Shown here piece by piece: positions 8,873 to 18,889 of a stretch of DNA of 64,000 nt. The notes under the pieces are model-generated. The model had not been told where the DNA came from. It saw only the letters and a list, made by a program, of their open reading frames with translations, and did not search any database. Position 1 is the stretch's first letter. Each line of letters opens with the position of its first letter. The position numbers and the translations under genes were made by a program. Source of the stretch: Nocardia sputorum (GTDB taxonomy: Bacteria > Actinomycetota > Actinomycetes > Mycobacteriales > Mycobacteriaceae). The DNA is taken from assembly GCF_027924405.1 (NCBI RefSeq), contig NZ_AP026978.1, positions 5,890,001 to 5,954,000 on the forward strand, in the 5' to 3' direction.

Positions 8873-9394
8873 ATGGAACACAGGCACCACCCGTCGACCG
8901 AGCACGCCACGCACGCCACGCACACCGCACAGCACGCCGGACACCACTCCCCCGCTACCTGGCGGATGGCGGCCATGGCGACGCTGCACTGCCTCACCGG
9001 CTGCGCCGTCGGCGAGATCCTCGGCATGGTGATCGGCACCGCGCTGGGCTGGAACAACGCCTCGACGATGGTGCTGGCCATCGTGCTCGCGTTCGTGTTC
9101 GGCTACGCGTTCACCATGCGCGGCGTGCTGCGGGCGGGCCTGCCGTTGGCCGCCGCGGTCGGCACCGCACTGGCCGCCGACACGGTGTCCATCACGGTCA
9201 TGGAGATCGTGGACAACGCCGTGATCCTGGCGGTCCCGGGCGCGATGGACGCCCACCTGGACACCGTGCTGTTCTGGGCCACCCTCGCCGTCGCGTTCGC
9301 GGTGGCTTTCGTGGTGACCACGCCGGTCAACAAGTGGATGATCGGCCGCAGCAAAGGCCACGCGGTGGTGCATTCGCTGCACGGCGCGCACTGA
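8873..9394 (+). CDS. DUF4396 membrane protein with His-rich N-terminus
   Basis: A 173-residue integral membrane protein. The first 25 residues contain nine histidines (EHRHH, HATHATH, HAGHH), a likely metal-binding tail. About four hydrophobic segments follow (TLHCLTGCAVGEILGMVIGT, the MVLAIVLAFVFGYAF stretch, one around LAAAVGTALAADTVSIT, and TVLFWATLAVAFAVAFVV), matching DUF4396. The start is set by the promoter geometry. The CsoR-like operator overlapping its -10 suggests metal-dependent, perhaps copper, control. The biochemical function is unknown. A hairpin terminator follows at 9446. Confidence 0.75.
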   Translation: MEHRHHPSTEHATHATHTAQHAGHHSPATWRMAAMATLHCLTGCAVGEILGMVIGTALGWNNASTMVLAIVLAFVFGYAFTMRGVLRAGLPLAAAVGTALAADTVSITVMEIVDNAVILAVPGAMDAHLDTVLFWATLAVAFAVAFVVTTPVNKWMIGRSKGHAVVHSLHGAH

Positions 9395-9445
9395 TCAGCA
9401 CGCCGCCGGATCCGCGCCTTCCAGTGCCGGGATTGTCGGCTATAT

Positions 9446-9490
9446 GCCCGTTCAGCTAGGCAGACTGCTCAGCTGAACGGGCTTTTGTTG
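9446..9490 (+). terminator. Rho-independent terminator
   Basis: A perfect 12-bp stem (GCCCGTTCAGCT at 9446-9457 with AGCTGAACGGGC at 9471-9482) with a 13-nt loop is followed by TTTTGTTG. It should end transcription of the DUF4396 gene before the phenylalanine hydroxylase gene. Confidence 0.85.
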
Positions 9491-9522
9491 TCGGCGGGTT
9501 CCGGCGGTGCTTGCATCGAGAT

Positions 9523-10422
9523 ATGTTCACCGAGGCGCAGCTGTACTCGCCGGTGACCCGCACCGGCGACGGCGATGTGACCGTGCACCTGAGCGAGGAG
9601 CACCCCGGCGTACACGACCCGGTATACCGGGCCCGGCGCAACGCCATCGCGGCGCTGGCGCTGGACTACGCGCCGGGAAAGCCGCTCCCGCACATCTCCT
9701 ACACCGACGAAGAGCAGCAGGTGTGGCGAATCGTGTCGGCCGAACTCGCCCGCAAGCATCGCAACTATGCCAGCGCGGAGGTGCTCACGGCCGCCGAGGC
9801 GCTCGCGTTGCCCACCGATCACATCCCGCAACTGGACGAGGTCTCCGCCGCGCTGACACCGCTGACCGGGTTCCGTTACGCCCCGGCCGCGGGCCTGGTG
9901 CCGCTGCGGGAGTTCTTCGGTTCGTTCGCCGATCGGATCTTCCACTCCACGCAGTACATCCGGCATCACTCCGCGCCGTTGTACACCCCCGAGCCGGACG
10001 CCATCCACGAGATCATCGGTCACGCCAACCAGATCGCCAGCCCTCGCTTCGCGGCGATCTACGCGACGGTCGGTGCGGCGGTCGCGCGCTTGACCACCGA
10101 CCGCGCCCTGAAATTCCTCGCCGACGTCTTCTGGTTCTCGATGGAGTTCGGCGTCGTCCGGGAACACGGCGAGGTCCGCTGTTACGGCGCGGGCCTGCTG
10201 TCGTCCTATGGGGAGATCGAGGAGTTCCGGCACGCCGAGCTGCGCCCCCTCGACATCGCCCAGATGGGCACCGCGACCTACGACATCACGCACTACCAGC
10301 CGGTTCTCTACTGCGCGGACTCGATCGCCGAGATCGAGGACGTGATCGGCGGCTTCTTCGCGACGATGGACGACGAAACACCCGATCGCTTGCGGCACGC
10401 GGGCACCGCCCCAGCGCGGTAG
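9523..10422 (+). CDS. phhA: Phenylalanine 4-monooxygenase (aromatic amino acid hydroxylase)
   Basis: A 299-residue tetrahydrobiopterin- and iron-dependent hydroxylase converting phenylalanine to tyrosine. The catalytic core is complete: the iron ligands sit in H162-E-I-I-G-H167 and E208 of FWFSMEFGVV, with YTPEPDAIHE just before. The length fits bacterial single-domain enzymes without the ACT regulatory domain. The ATG at 9523 is used; a TTG 12 bp upstream is an alternative. It is a stand-alone gene behind a terminator; no pterin recycling gene is adjacent. Confidence 0.92.
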   Translation: MFTEAQLYSPVTRTGDGDVTVHLSEEHPGVHDPVYRARRNAIAALALDYAPGKPLPHISYTDEEQQVWRIVSAELARKHRNYASAEVLTAAEALALPTDHIPQLDEVSAALTPLTGFRYAPAAGLVPLREFFGSFADRIFHSTQYIRHHSAPLYTPEPDAIHEIIGHANQIASPRFAAIYATVGAAVARLTTDRALKFLADVFWFSMEFGVVREHGEVRCYGAGLLSSYGEIEEFRHAELRPLDIAQMGTATYDITHYQPVLYCADSIAEIEDVIGGFFATMDDETPDRLRHAGTAPAR

Positions 10423-10437
10423 CGCCGGGTCACGACC

Positions 10438-11049
10438 TCAGGACTCGGGCCGCGGCGCGAGCGGCATGCCCGCGTCCAGGAAATCCAACGTGCGGGTGAT
10501 GTTCTCGACGTTCAACGGCGTCATCGTCGCCATGCCGAGGGCCGCGCCCGCCATCGCGCCCGCCGCCACCCGCACCTCGAAGTCGTCGGCGGCCCGGCCG
10601 AGATGATCGGCCAGCAGGCTCGCGATGAGATCGATGCTGCGGATGATCTCCAAGCCGATGGCCGACCGCAGCTCCGGCACGTGATACAGCAGTGCCTGCC
10701 GCTCCTGTTCGAACGCCAGCTCGGCGGCGGGCAGATTCCCGAAGACCTCGAGCACCGCGTTGCGGAAGGCCGCCATCGGCTTGATATCGCGCGACTGACG
10801 CCGCAGCGCCTCGAGCATCAGCGGATCCAGGTCGTCGGCGAGCACCAACTGTTCCTTGGACGGGAAGTAGCGGAAGAAGGTGCTCGGCGAGACATCGGCG
10901 GCCGCGGCGATCTGTTCGACGGTCGTCTCGTTGTAGCCCTGCTCGCGGAACAGCCGGAATGCTTCGAGACGAATCGTCCGGCGGGTCCGTTCCTTCTTCC
11001 GCTCGCGCAAACCCTGCGCCGTCCCGTTCGCGGGTAGCTCAACCGACAT
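10438..11049 (-). CDS. TetR-family repressor of the adjacent exporter
   Basis: A 203-residue TetR regulator. The HTH lies at about 18-65 (GYNETTVEQIAAAADVSPST, FFRYFPSKEQLV). The C-terminal ligand domain begins near DDLDPLMLEAL. The ATG at 11049 lies 11 bp inside the end of the upstream MFS gene, so the two are cotranscribed and probably coupled. It most likely represses its own operon through the dyad near 12585. Confidence 0.9.
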   Translation of the reverse strand: MSVELPANGTAQGLRERKKERTRRTIRLEAFRLFREQGYNETTVEQIAAAADVSPSTFFRYFPSKEQLVLADDLDPLMLEALRRQSRDIKPMAAFRNAVLEVFGNLPAAELAFEQERQALLYHVPELRSAIGLEIIRSIDLIASLLADHLGRAADDFEVRVAAGAMAGAALGMATMTPLNVENITRTLDFLDAGMPLAPRPES

Positions 11050-12553
11050 GTATTGATTCTGCCGCACCCGGCTCCGCCGCCCGCGCGGGTTGCCGGGCAC
11101 GCACCACGGTCGCCGCGAGCACGGCCGCCAGCAGGCACAGCCCCGCGCAGGCCCAGAGCATCGCGCTCATGCCGCCGAGGAAAGCCGTCTGCACCTGGTG
11201 CAGCATCGACGGATCACCCAGCTTGCGTGCCGTGGCGACCCCCGCGTTCACGCCGTCGTCGATCGGTTCGCGGTTCAGCGCGCCGAGTTCCGATCGGTAC
11301 CGGGTGGACAGCACGGTGCCCAGCACCGCGACGCCGATCGTGCCGCCCGCTTGGCGCAGGGCCTGCAACAGCGCGGAACCGGAGCCGGAGCGCTCCGCGT
11401 CCAGTTCACCCATCGCCATGCCCATCGCGGCGGGCATCACCAACCCCATTCCGGCGCCGAGCAGCGTCAGCCACAGGGCGGTGAAGCCGTAGCCGCTGTC
11501 CACCGTGGTGAGCGCGCCCAGCACCAGCGAACCGGCCAAGAGGGTGAACCCGGCGGTGATGACGATGCGAAGGCCAAGTTTCGGCAGCACCTTGTCGACC
11601 AGCCTGCTGCCCACCAGCAACCCGCCGATCAGCGGAAGCAACCGCAGGCCGCTGCCCAGCGCGTCCACGCCGAGCACCGCTTGGAAGTATTGCGGAACGG
11701 TGAAGAACATGCCGAACATGGCGAAGTTCACCACGATGGAAAATGCTGTGCCCCAACGGAATCCATCTGCCGCGAACAACCCGAGGTCGACCAGCGGATG
11801 CGTGGTCTTGCGCTGCCAGGCCAGGAACGCGCCGAACAGCAGCACACCGGTCGCGACGGTCGCCCAGGCCGGGCCGTCGCTCCAGCCCTGCTCACCGATC
11901 CGGATGAAGCCGTAGGTGAGCCCGAGCATGCCCGCCGCGGACAATGCCACTCCGGGCAGATCGATCCGGAAGCGCTGCGCGCTGCGCGATTCGGGCACGA
12001 GTACGGCGACGGCGAGCGCACCGATCACGACCATCGGCACGTTGATCAGGAACACCGACCCCCACCAGAAGTTGCGCAGCAGCCAGCCGCCCACGATCGG
12101 GCCCAGTGGCAAGCCGATCGCGGTCGAGGTGATCCAGATCGTGAGCGCGCGCTGGAGATCGGCCGGTTCGGGGAACATCGCGGGCAGCACCGACATCGAC
12201 AGCGGCATCATCGCCGCCGCCGCGATACCGAGCACGACCCGCGCCGCGATGAGCTCACCGGGCGAGCCGGCCACGGCACAGGCGACGGACGCGATGCCGA
12301 ACAGCGCCAGGGCCGCCAGCAGGAACTTCTTGCGGCCGTAGCGGTCGCCGAGCGCGCCCGCGGGCAGCATCACGGCGGCCAGCGCCAGCGTGTAGGCGCT
12401 GCTGAACCACTGCAGCGCGGCGGTATTCGCGTTCAGGTCGACCGCGAGCGTGGGCAGCGCCACGGTCAGCACGGTGACGTCGAGCCCGATGGTCAGCATC
12501 GCCACTGCCAGCGCGCCGAGGGCAAGCCAGCGCCGGGGCGAGTCGTTCTTCAT
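11039..12553 (-). CDS. DHA2-family (EmrB/QacA) multidrug exporter
   Basis: A 504-residue, 14-helix MFS drug:proton antiporter. The N-terminal helix has LDVTVLTVALPTLAVDL (motif D1), loop 2-3 has GALGDRYGRKKFL (motif A) and helix 5 has GLPLGPIVGGWLL (motif C), the signature of export proteins. GGAGG stands 4 nt before the ATG. It forms an operon with the downstream TetR gene. Substrates cannot be told from sequence. Confidence 0.92.
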   Translation of the reverse strand: MKNDSPRRWLALGALAVAMLTIGLDVTVLTVALPTLAVDLNANTAALQWFSSAYTLALAAVMLPAGALGDRYGRKKFLLAALALFGIASVACAVAGSPGELIAARVVLGIAAAAMMPLSMSVLPAMFPEPADLQRALTIWITSTAIGLPLGPIVGGWLLRNFWWGSVFLINVPMVVIGALAVAVLVPESRSAQRFRIDLPGVALSAAGMLGLTYGFIRIGEQGWSDGPAWATVATGVLLFGAFLAWQRKTTHPLVDLGLFAADGFRWGTAFSIVVNFAMFGMFFTVPQYFQAVLGVDALGSGLRLLPLIGGLLVGSRLVDKVLPKLGLRIVITAGFTLLAGSLVLGALTTVDSGYGFTALWLTLLGAGMGLVMPAAMGMAMGELDAERSGSGSALLQALRQAGGTIGVAVLGTVLSTRYRSELGALNREPIDDGVNAGVATARKLGDPSMLHQVQTAFLGGMSAMLWACAGLCLLAAVLAATVVRARQPARAAEPGAAESIHVG

Positions 12554-12584
12554 GACGCCTCCAAAAATGGGAGTTGCAACCTTT

Positions 12585-12599
12585 TGATAGTAACTGTCA
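12585..12599. promoter_or_regulatory. Probable TetR operator
   Basis: TGATAGTAACTGTCA is a 15-bp imperfect dyad (TGAtAGT/ACTgTCA) about 32 bp upstream of the exporter ATG and in the divergent interval with dacB. It is the natural candidate for binding by the TetR protein of this operon. Confidence 0.5.
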
Positions 12600-12682
12600 T
12601 TTAGTAGAGTCTGTCAATATCTTGTCCGGACCTGCCGAGCGTGTGCGGCCGATCACCGGATCGCTCGCTAGGCTCATCGGCG

Positions 12683-13984
12683 ATGAAGATCACTCGCCGT
12701 GCCTTGCTCTGCGTGGGCGTCGTGCTGGCCGTCGCCGCGATCGGAGCGACGGCCGCGCCGTCGCTCGCCGAGCCCGGCACCACTACGCCGTTCACCACCC
12801 CGAACACCGACGGCTGCCCGCAGAAGACGTTGCCGCCCGCGCCGATCGACGCCTCCGAAGTGCCCGCGCCCGGACAACCGACCCCGGCCCCGCTGCCGAT
12901 CCCCTCCCCGCCGATCGGCGGCGCGCGCCTCGGCGAGTGCGGCGTGGTGCTTCCCAAAGCCGCGCCACCCGCCCCGCAGGACATCTCGGCGACGGCTTGG
13001 CTGGTGGCGGATCTGGACAGCGGCGAAGTGCTGGCCGCGAAGGACCCGCACGGGCGTTACCGGCCCGCCAGCACGATCAAAGTGCTGCTGGCCACGCTGG
13101 CGCTGCGCACGCTGCAGCTGGACAAGGTGGTGGTCGGCACGCAGGCCGACGCCGATGTCGACGGCACCCGCGTCGGCATCGGGCCGGGCGGCCGATATAC
13201 GAACCGGCAGCTCATGCAGGCGCTGATCATGGCTTCGGGCAACGACGCGGCGCATGCCATCGCCGCGCAGCTCGGCGGCGACGCGGCGACCGTCGCGAAG
13301 ATGAACGACTTGGCGAAATCGTTGCGCGCCATGGACACTCGCACGGCCACGCCGTCCGGGCTGGACGGGCCCGGGATGAGTACCTCGGCCTACGACCTCG
13401 CCGTGCTGTTTCGCGAGGCCATGACCATCCCGCTGTTCGCCGAGCTGATCCACACCGAGCAGGTCGACTTCCCGGGCTACCCGGCCGACCCGGCGATTCC
13501 CGGCGACACCGACCGTCCCGGCTACCCGATCGGCAACGACAACCAGTTGCTCTACAACTACGACGGCGCGCTCGGCGGCAAGACCGGCTTCACCGACGAC
13601 GCGCGCCAGACCTTCGTCGCCGCCGCACAGCGGGGCGGCCGCAGACTCACCGTCACCCTGCTCAAGGCCGACGTGCAACCGTTGCGGCCCTGGGAACAGG
13701 CCGCCCGCCTGCTCGATTACGGATTCGCCCTGCCCCGCGGCGCCGCGATCGGCAACCTGCCCGGTGCGGTGGTGCCCCAGCGGGACCAGAGCGCGGTCAC
13801 CTTGGCCGCGCCGCCCACGGCGGGCAGCGACCGGGCCACGCCTTCGGTGCCGGGCAGCGACCCGTCCGCCATGCCCGCGGCCGAGGATCGCCGGACCGGC
13901 GCCAGAACCCTGCTGATCATCGGCGGCGTCCTCGTGGTCGCCGCGCTGCTGCTAGCCGCACGGCAGGTCAACCGGCGGCGCTGA
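12683..13984 (+). CDS. dacB: D-alanyl-D-alanine carboxypeptidase (PBP, S11 family)
   Basis: A 433-residue exported peptidase that trims the terminal D-Ala of peptidoglycan stem peptides. It has a signal sequence (residues 1-30), a Pro-rich spacer, then the S11 catalytic motifs: S130-T-I-K133 (SxxK), S185-G-N187 (SxN) and K300-T-G (KTG). A C-terminal helix ([18 protein letters not shown]) anchors it to the membrane with a short RRR tail inside. The ATG at 12683 is chosen because it begins the signal peptide. It is convergent with yhjD, as in related genomes. Confidence 0.92.
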   Translation: MKITRRALLCVGVVLAVAAIGATAAPSLAEPGTTTPFTTPNTDGCPQKTLPPAPIDASEVPAPGQPTPAPLPIPSPPIGGARLGECGVVLPKAAPPAPQDISATAWLVADLDSGEVLAAKDPHGRYRPASTIKVLLATLALRTLQLDKVVVGTQADADVDGTRVGIGPGGRYTNRQLMQALIMASGNDAAHAIAAQLGGDAATVAKMNDLAKSLRAMDTRTATPSGLDGPGMSTSAYDLAVLFREAMTIPLFAELIHTEQVDFPGYPADPAIPGDTDRPGYPIGNDNQLLYNYDGALGGKTGFTDDARQTFVAAAQRGGRRLTVTLLKADVQPLRPWEQAARLLDYGFALPRGAAIGNLPGAVVPQRDQSAVTLAAPPTAGSDRATPSVPGSDPSAMPAAEDRRTGARTLLIIGGVLVVAALLLAARQVNRRR

Positions 13985-14022
13985 TCGAACCCGCGCACGA
14001 GCCACTCGGCGCGGTGGACAGA

Positions 14023-15057
14023 TCAGCGACGTCCGGGCAACTTACGTAGGCCGGAAAGCGCGAGGGCGGCAAGCGCGCCCGCGCCGAAGTAGGCGGCGCC
14101 CACGCCCGCCGATATCTCGCGTGCGCTGACCCGCGGCGCTATCACGGCGGGTCCGGGTGCGGGAATCTCCGCTTCCGGCTCGTTCTCCGCCGCGGTGGCG
14201 GCCCACGCGGTGGCGAACAGGACGATGCGGTAGGTGACGTAACTGAACACCATCAGGCCGATGATCGAGCCGAATGTGGCGCCCGCGGGGCTGCTCAGCA
14301 CCGATCGCAGATAGATCGACGCGACGATCTTGAACACCTCGAACACCAGCGCGGCCATGGCAGCCGCCTTGGCGGCGCTGGCCAGCGTCACCGGCTCCCG
14401 GGGCAATCGGGCGATGACCCACGCGAACACCGCCCAGGAGGCGAGGAACCCGAGCGAGGTGGACAACAGCCACAGCAGCACGCCCGCCCCGGGCGCTTCA
14501 TCGAGGCCGATGCTCTCGAGCAGCCGCCTGCCGAGGGTGCTCGAGGCCAACGCCGACAACCCGAGCGACACGGCGAAGGCGAGCCCGAGACCGACCAGCG
14601 CCCCCAGATCGGAGAGCTTGGTCATCAGCCAATTGCCGTCCGGGGACTTCTGCTCCCATTGCTCGGTGAGCGCGGCACGCAGGTTGGCCATCCAGCCCAA
14701 CCCGCTGTAGACGCCGGTGACCAGACCCAGCACGCCGACCGTGCGCCGCGACTCCACCGCCTGATCGACCAGGTCGTTGAGCTGGGTGCCGAACGAGCCG
14801 GGAATGTTCTCGACGATCTTGGACCGTAACTCCTCCAGCAGCTCCGGATTGCTGGACAAGACCACGCCCGCGACCGAGAAAGCGATCATGAGCAGCGGAA
14901 ACAACGACAGCACAGTGAAATACGTGATACCCGCCGCGTAGTAGTCGCCGCGTTGCCGCTGATAGCGTCCCGCGGTGCGGACCAAGTGGTCCAGCCACGG
15001 CTGCGCCTGAATCCGGCGTTCGATCCCGGCTTTGACATTGTCGATCACCTGCACCAT
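14023..15057 (-). CDS. yhjD: YhjD/YihY/BrkB-family inner membrane protein
   Basis: A 344-residue membrane protein of the YihY family. GDYYAAGITYFTVLSLFPLLM contains the family's first helix and characteristic N-terminal motif; about six hydrophobic segments follow, ending around 275, then a Pro/Ala tail and a last hydrophobic stretch. YhjD has been linked to envelope biogenesis, but its biochemical role remains unclear. It lies 79 bp downstream of trpS on the same strand, an arrangement shared with mycobacteria. Confidence 0.85.
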   Translation of the reverse strand: MVQVIDNVKAGIERRIQAQPWLDHLVRTAGRYQRQRGDYYAAGITYFTVLSLFPLLMIAFSVAGVVLSSNPELLEELRSKIVENIPGSFGTQLNDLVDQAVESRRTVGVLGLVTGVYSGLGWMANLRAALTEQWEQKSPDGNWLMTKLSDLGALVGLGLAFAVSLGLSALASSTLGRRLLESIGLDEAPGAGVLLWLLSTSLGFLASWAVFAWVIARLPREPVTLASAAKAAAMAALVFEVFKIVASIYLRSVLSSPAGATFGSIIGLMVFSYVTYRIVLFATAWAATAAENEPEAEIPAPGPAVIAPRVSAREISAGVGAAYFGAGALAALALSGLRKLPGRR

Positions 15058-15136
15058 TCGCCCCTTCGACCAAGAGACCTCACACCGGTGTTACCCGGCC
15101 GGGCGCGCGACAACCGCCCAGCGAAGGCGCGGCAGC

Positions 15137-16189
<1,053 letters not shown>

Positions 16190-17122
16190 TCAAGCCGAAT
16201 TTCGCTGCACCCAGTTGCGCGGGTCCACTCCGGGCATGCTCGGCCTGCCGCCGCTGACCAGTTCGCGCTCACGCCGGGACAGCATTTTGTAGACCGGCGC
16301 GCTCGGGCCGGCGAGCGTGTCCCGCAGCACCGGGGGCACCAGCGGAACCGACACGTGCGCGGTGCGGACCGCCTGGGAAAGCCCCCGGTAGGCGACCTCC
16401 TCGACCGCGCCCCAGCGCATGCCGTACATCCGCCGGATGCGGGCCGGCAGACTGCCCTGCACCAGCAGGTAGAACGCGGAGGTGACCTGCTGCATCGGCA
16501 CGCCCTGCGAATACGGGACGCGCTGTCCGGCCAGGTAGGAACCGACCAGCCGCGCCTCGTCGGTCAGGAACAGTTGGTCGGAGGCGAGATAGTCGTCGAA
16601 GTAGGCCCGGAACCCGGCGTAATCGGCCGGTGCGGCGTCCGCGGGCATCCCGAACAGCTCGGCCCAGCGCACGTAGTCCTGGTAGAGCCCCTCCCGCTCG
16701 CCATCGGTCATGGTGCGCACCAGCAGGTCGTACATCACCTCGGCGGAGTCGAACGTGAAGGCCATCGTCATGAACATCAGGTGCGGGTCGAGCGCGGAGT
16801 ATCCGGTGCCTGCCGGATGGTGGGCTCCGGCGTCCTCCGGGAGCGCGCCACGCACCTTGACGTGCCGTTTCCTGGTGAATGCCAGCGCGCGGTCGGCCTC
16901 GGCTCTGCTGCCGAGGAACACCGCCTCGAACAGGCGGCCGGTGAGCGCGAGCCGGGTGTAGGGCGTCATCCGGTGCTCGGTGTTCTCCGCGGTGCCGACG
17001 TAGAGCAGCGGGTGCACCGCGCCGATCACCAGCGCGCGCAAGCCGTAGGTCAGCCCCACCGCGCGCTTGCTCATCACCCGCCGGACCATCGAGTGGTCAC
17101 TGAAATAGCCGGGCTCGGACAT
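16190..17122 (-). CDS. MpaB-family oxygenase (DUF2236)
   Basis: A 310-residue soluble protein of the MpaB/Lcp-like DUF2236 family, mostly helical haem-binding oxygenases. It has the typical N-terminal arginine-rich start, HPLLYVGTAENT, HRMTPYTRLALTGRL, and a central DPHLMFMTMAFTFDS. The ATG at 17122 follows GAGGAGG. It is divergent from a TetR gene with a strong palindrome between them, which suggests that TetR controls it. The substrate is unknown. Confidence 0.82.
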   Translation of the reverse strand: MSEPGYFSDHSMVRRVMSKRAVGLTYGLRALVIGAVHPLLYVGTAENTEHRMTPYTRLALTGRLFEAVFLGSRAEADRALAFTRKRHVKVRGALPEDAGAHHPAGTGYSALDPHLMFMTMAFTFDSAEVMYDLLVRTMTDGEREGLYQDYVRWAELFGMPADAAPADYAGFRAYFDDYLASDQLFLTDEARLVGSYLAGQRVPYSQGVPMQQVTSAFYLLVQGSLPARIRRMYGMRWGAVEEVAYRGLSQAVRTAHVSVPLVPPVLRDTLAGPSAPVYKMLSRRERELVSGGRPSMPGVDPRNWVQRNSA

Positions 17123-17161
17123 CGCCGCCTCCTCGTCGAGAACATCTGGCAATAGCATCCA

Positions 17162-17180
17162 CCAGAATCCGCTATTCTGG
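17162..17180. promoter_or_regulatory. TetR operator between the MpaB and TetR genes
   Basis: CCAGAATCCGCTATTCTGG is a perfect 7-bp inverted repeat with a 5-bp centre, in the divergent interval. A further half-site CCAGAAT lies at 17193-17199. Its position suits repression of both divergent genes. Confidence 0.65.
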
Positions 17181-17270
17181 CAAGAGATACCTCCAGAATG
17201 TTGCCGAGCCGCGTCCGGCGTGGACGGCGAGGTAGACGCTGGGACCTGAGGCACCTGTAAGAATCGAACT

Positions 17271-17906
17271 GTGACGGCGCAACGAACCTATGGAGGCATA
17301 TCCGCCGAGGAGCGCCGGGCCCAGCGGCGCGGCGCGTTGCTGGAGGCCGCGCTCGAGATCATCGGCACTGAGGGGCTGGGGAAACTCACCGTGTCGGGGT
17401 TGTGCGCGCGGGCCGGTCTCAACGAGCGGTACTACTACGAGAACTTCGACAGCCGCGACGCCGTGCTCACCGCCCTGATCGACGGAATCGCCGCAGAACT
17501 CGCGGCGGCCATTCTCGCGGCCGTGCGCACCGCCGCGCCGGACACACGCGCCACCGCGCACGCCGCGATCACCGCCGGCGTACATCTGCTCACCGACGAC
17601 CCACGCAAGGCGAAGGCAGCGTTGATCGCGGGCATGGCGACCCCGGAACTGCGCGCCCGCACCACCGAGACGGTCCGCGGATTCGCGCGGATGGTGGCCG
17701 CGGAGGGCACCGACTTCTACCGGATGCCCGACTCGGCCCCCGCCTCGGCGGTCGACTTCCGCGCCCTCTACCTGGTCGGGGGGCTGGTGCAGACGCTGAC
17801 CGCTTGGCTCCAGGGCGATCTGAACCTCACCCGCGACGAACTGATCGAGCACACGGTCGACGTCTTCGTCCTGCTCGGCGAGGACCTGGCCGACAAATTG
17901 CGGTAA
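17271..17906 (+). CDS. TetR-family regulator divergent from the MpaB gene
   Basis: A 211-residue TetR protein. The N-terminal HTH has the pattern GKLTVSGLCARAGLNERYYY, followed by ENFDSRDAVLTALI; the C-terminal domain has DFRALYLVGGLVQTL near its dimer helices. It starts with GTG at 17271. By position it probably regulates itself and the MpaB-type oxygenase through the palindrome at 17162. Confidence 0.88.
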   Translation: MTAQRTYGGISAEERRAQRRGALLEAALEIIGTEGLGKLTVSGLCARAGLNERYYYENFDSRDAVLTALIDGIAAELAAAILAAVRTAAPDTRATAHAAITAGVHLLTDDPRKAKAALIAGMATPELRARTTETVRGFARMVAAEGTDFYRMPDSAPASAVDFRALYLVGGLVQTLTAWLQGDLNLTRDELIEHTVDVFVLLGEDLADKLR

Positions 17907-17915
17907 CGGCCCCGG

Positions 17916-18410
17916 TCACAGCCGCAGCGACACGTCCTGCAGATCGGGCGCGTCGCCTTGCAGGACGACCCGGAAGAGCACGTCCCGCCGCGACCAGTAG
18001 GCGGCGCAGTCGCGCATGGCCTCGGCGAACCAGTCGCGCTCGATCGGCTCCTCGGCCAGCAACTCGGCCGACTCGCGCACCACCGCAACGTATCCGGCGC
18101 CTTCGCCGAGGAAATCGTCCAGGTCACGCAGGCATTCGTCGAATGCGTCCTTGTTCTCACCGAAGTAGTACGGAAACTGGAACGCGGCGGCGAACTCGTC
18201 GAACAGCCGGGCGGTGGTCGGCATCTTCGCGCCGCGCAGCTCGCGCACCAGGTAGCCGGAAGGCGCCTTGTCCCGCACCGCGCTGAACTCGGCGGCGTCG
18301 ACCGCGAGCGCGCCGAACGTGACGCGCGGCGGCGCGAGTTCCGCGCTGGGCGGCGCGTCGTCCGCGTCGGGACGGGCAAGGAACTGCGACAGCGTGACGG
18401 TCTTTGTCAT
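17916..18410 (-). CDS. Barstar-family RNase inhibitor
   Basis: A 164-residue protein whose second half matches barstar: RELRGAKMPTTARLFDEFAA followed by FQFPYYFGENKDAFDECLRD. Barstar binds and blocks barnase-type ribonucleases. Its ATG shares one base with the stop (TGATG) of the upstream RNase gene, so toxin and inhibitor are translated together. The N-terminal 60 residues are an extension beyond classic 90-residue barstar. Confidence 0.88.
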   Translation of the reverse strand: MTKTVTLSQFLARPDADDAPPSAELAPPRVTFGALAVDAAEFSAVRDKAPSGYLVRELRGAKMPTTARLFDEFAAAFQFPYYFGENKDAFDECLRDLDDFLGEGAGYVAVVRESAELLAEEPIERDWFAEAMRDCAAYWSRRDVLFRVVLQGDAPDLQDVSLRL

Positions 18411-18889
18411 CAGCGCATCCTCGTGAAGGTCTGGTAGTGGTCGCCGGTGTACCAGGCCGAGCCGTCGCTGCCGGTGACGATGCGTTCGGCGTCGCGGGAT
18501 CGGCCGGGCTGCTTGGGATTGACGTCCCATTCCTGATAGGTGATCGGTTTACCGGAGCCGTCGGTGGTGGGCAGGTCGCGGCCGCGGTTCTGCCATCGCT
18601 CGCCCCCTTTGGTGCCCGGGGCGTTCGCCGAGTCCGGCCACCGTCCCGCATCGATCTCCCGCAGGGTGACGTACGCGCGTTCGGGGACGCCGGCCGCCTG
18701 GGTGACCGGCGAGGCGGTGTCCCCACCGCGCGGGGCGGCGGTCGGGGTGACCGCGACGGTCGTCGCGCGACTCGACGGCGCGGCCGGGGTGGTATCGCCA
18801 CCGTCGTACAGCGCCAGCACCGCGGCGAGCAGCACCAGAGCGACCGCGCCCAGGACGCCGAGACCACGCGTCAATCGCGCCCGGTTCAT
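18410..18889 (-). CDS. Barnase-type ribonuclease with N-terminal membrane/signal segment
   Basis: A 159-residue guanyl-preferring RNase of the barnase (microbial RNase N1/T1) family. Residues 1-27 are a hydrophobic signal or anchor (GVLGAVALVLLAAVLAL), then a Thr/Ala-rich spacer. The catalytic domain (about 70-159) keeps every barnase catalytic residue: E120 in YQEWDVN, R132 and R136 in SRDAERI, and H151 in DHYQTF. It sits between xthA (ATGA overlap) and its barstar inhibitor (one-base overlap). It is probably exported, with barstar protecting the cytoplasm. Confidence 0.9.
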   Translation of the reverse strand: MNRARLTRGLGVLGAVALVLLAAVLALYDGGDTTPAAPSSRATTVAVTPTAAPRGGDTASPVTQAAGVPERAYVTLREIDAGRWPDSANAPGTKGGERWQNRGRDLPTTDGSGKPITYQEWDVNPKQPGRSRDAERIVTGSDGSAWYTGDHYQTFTRMR

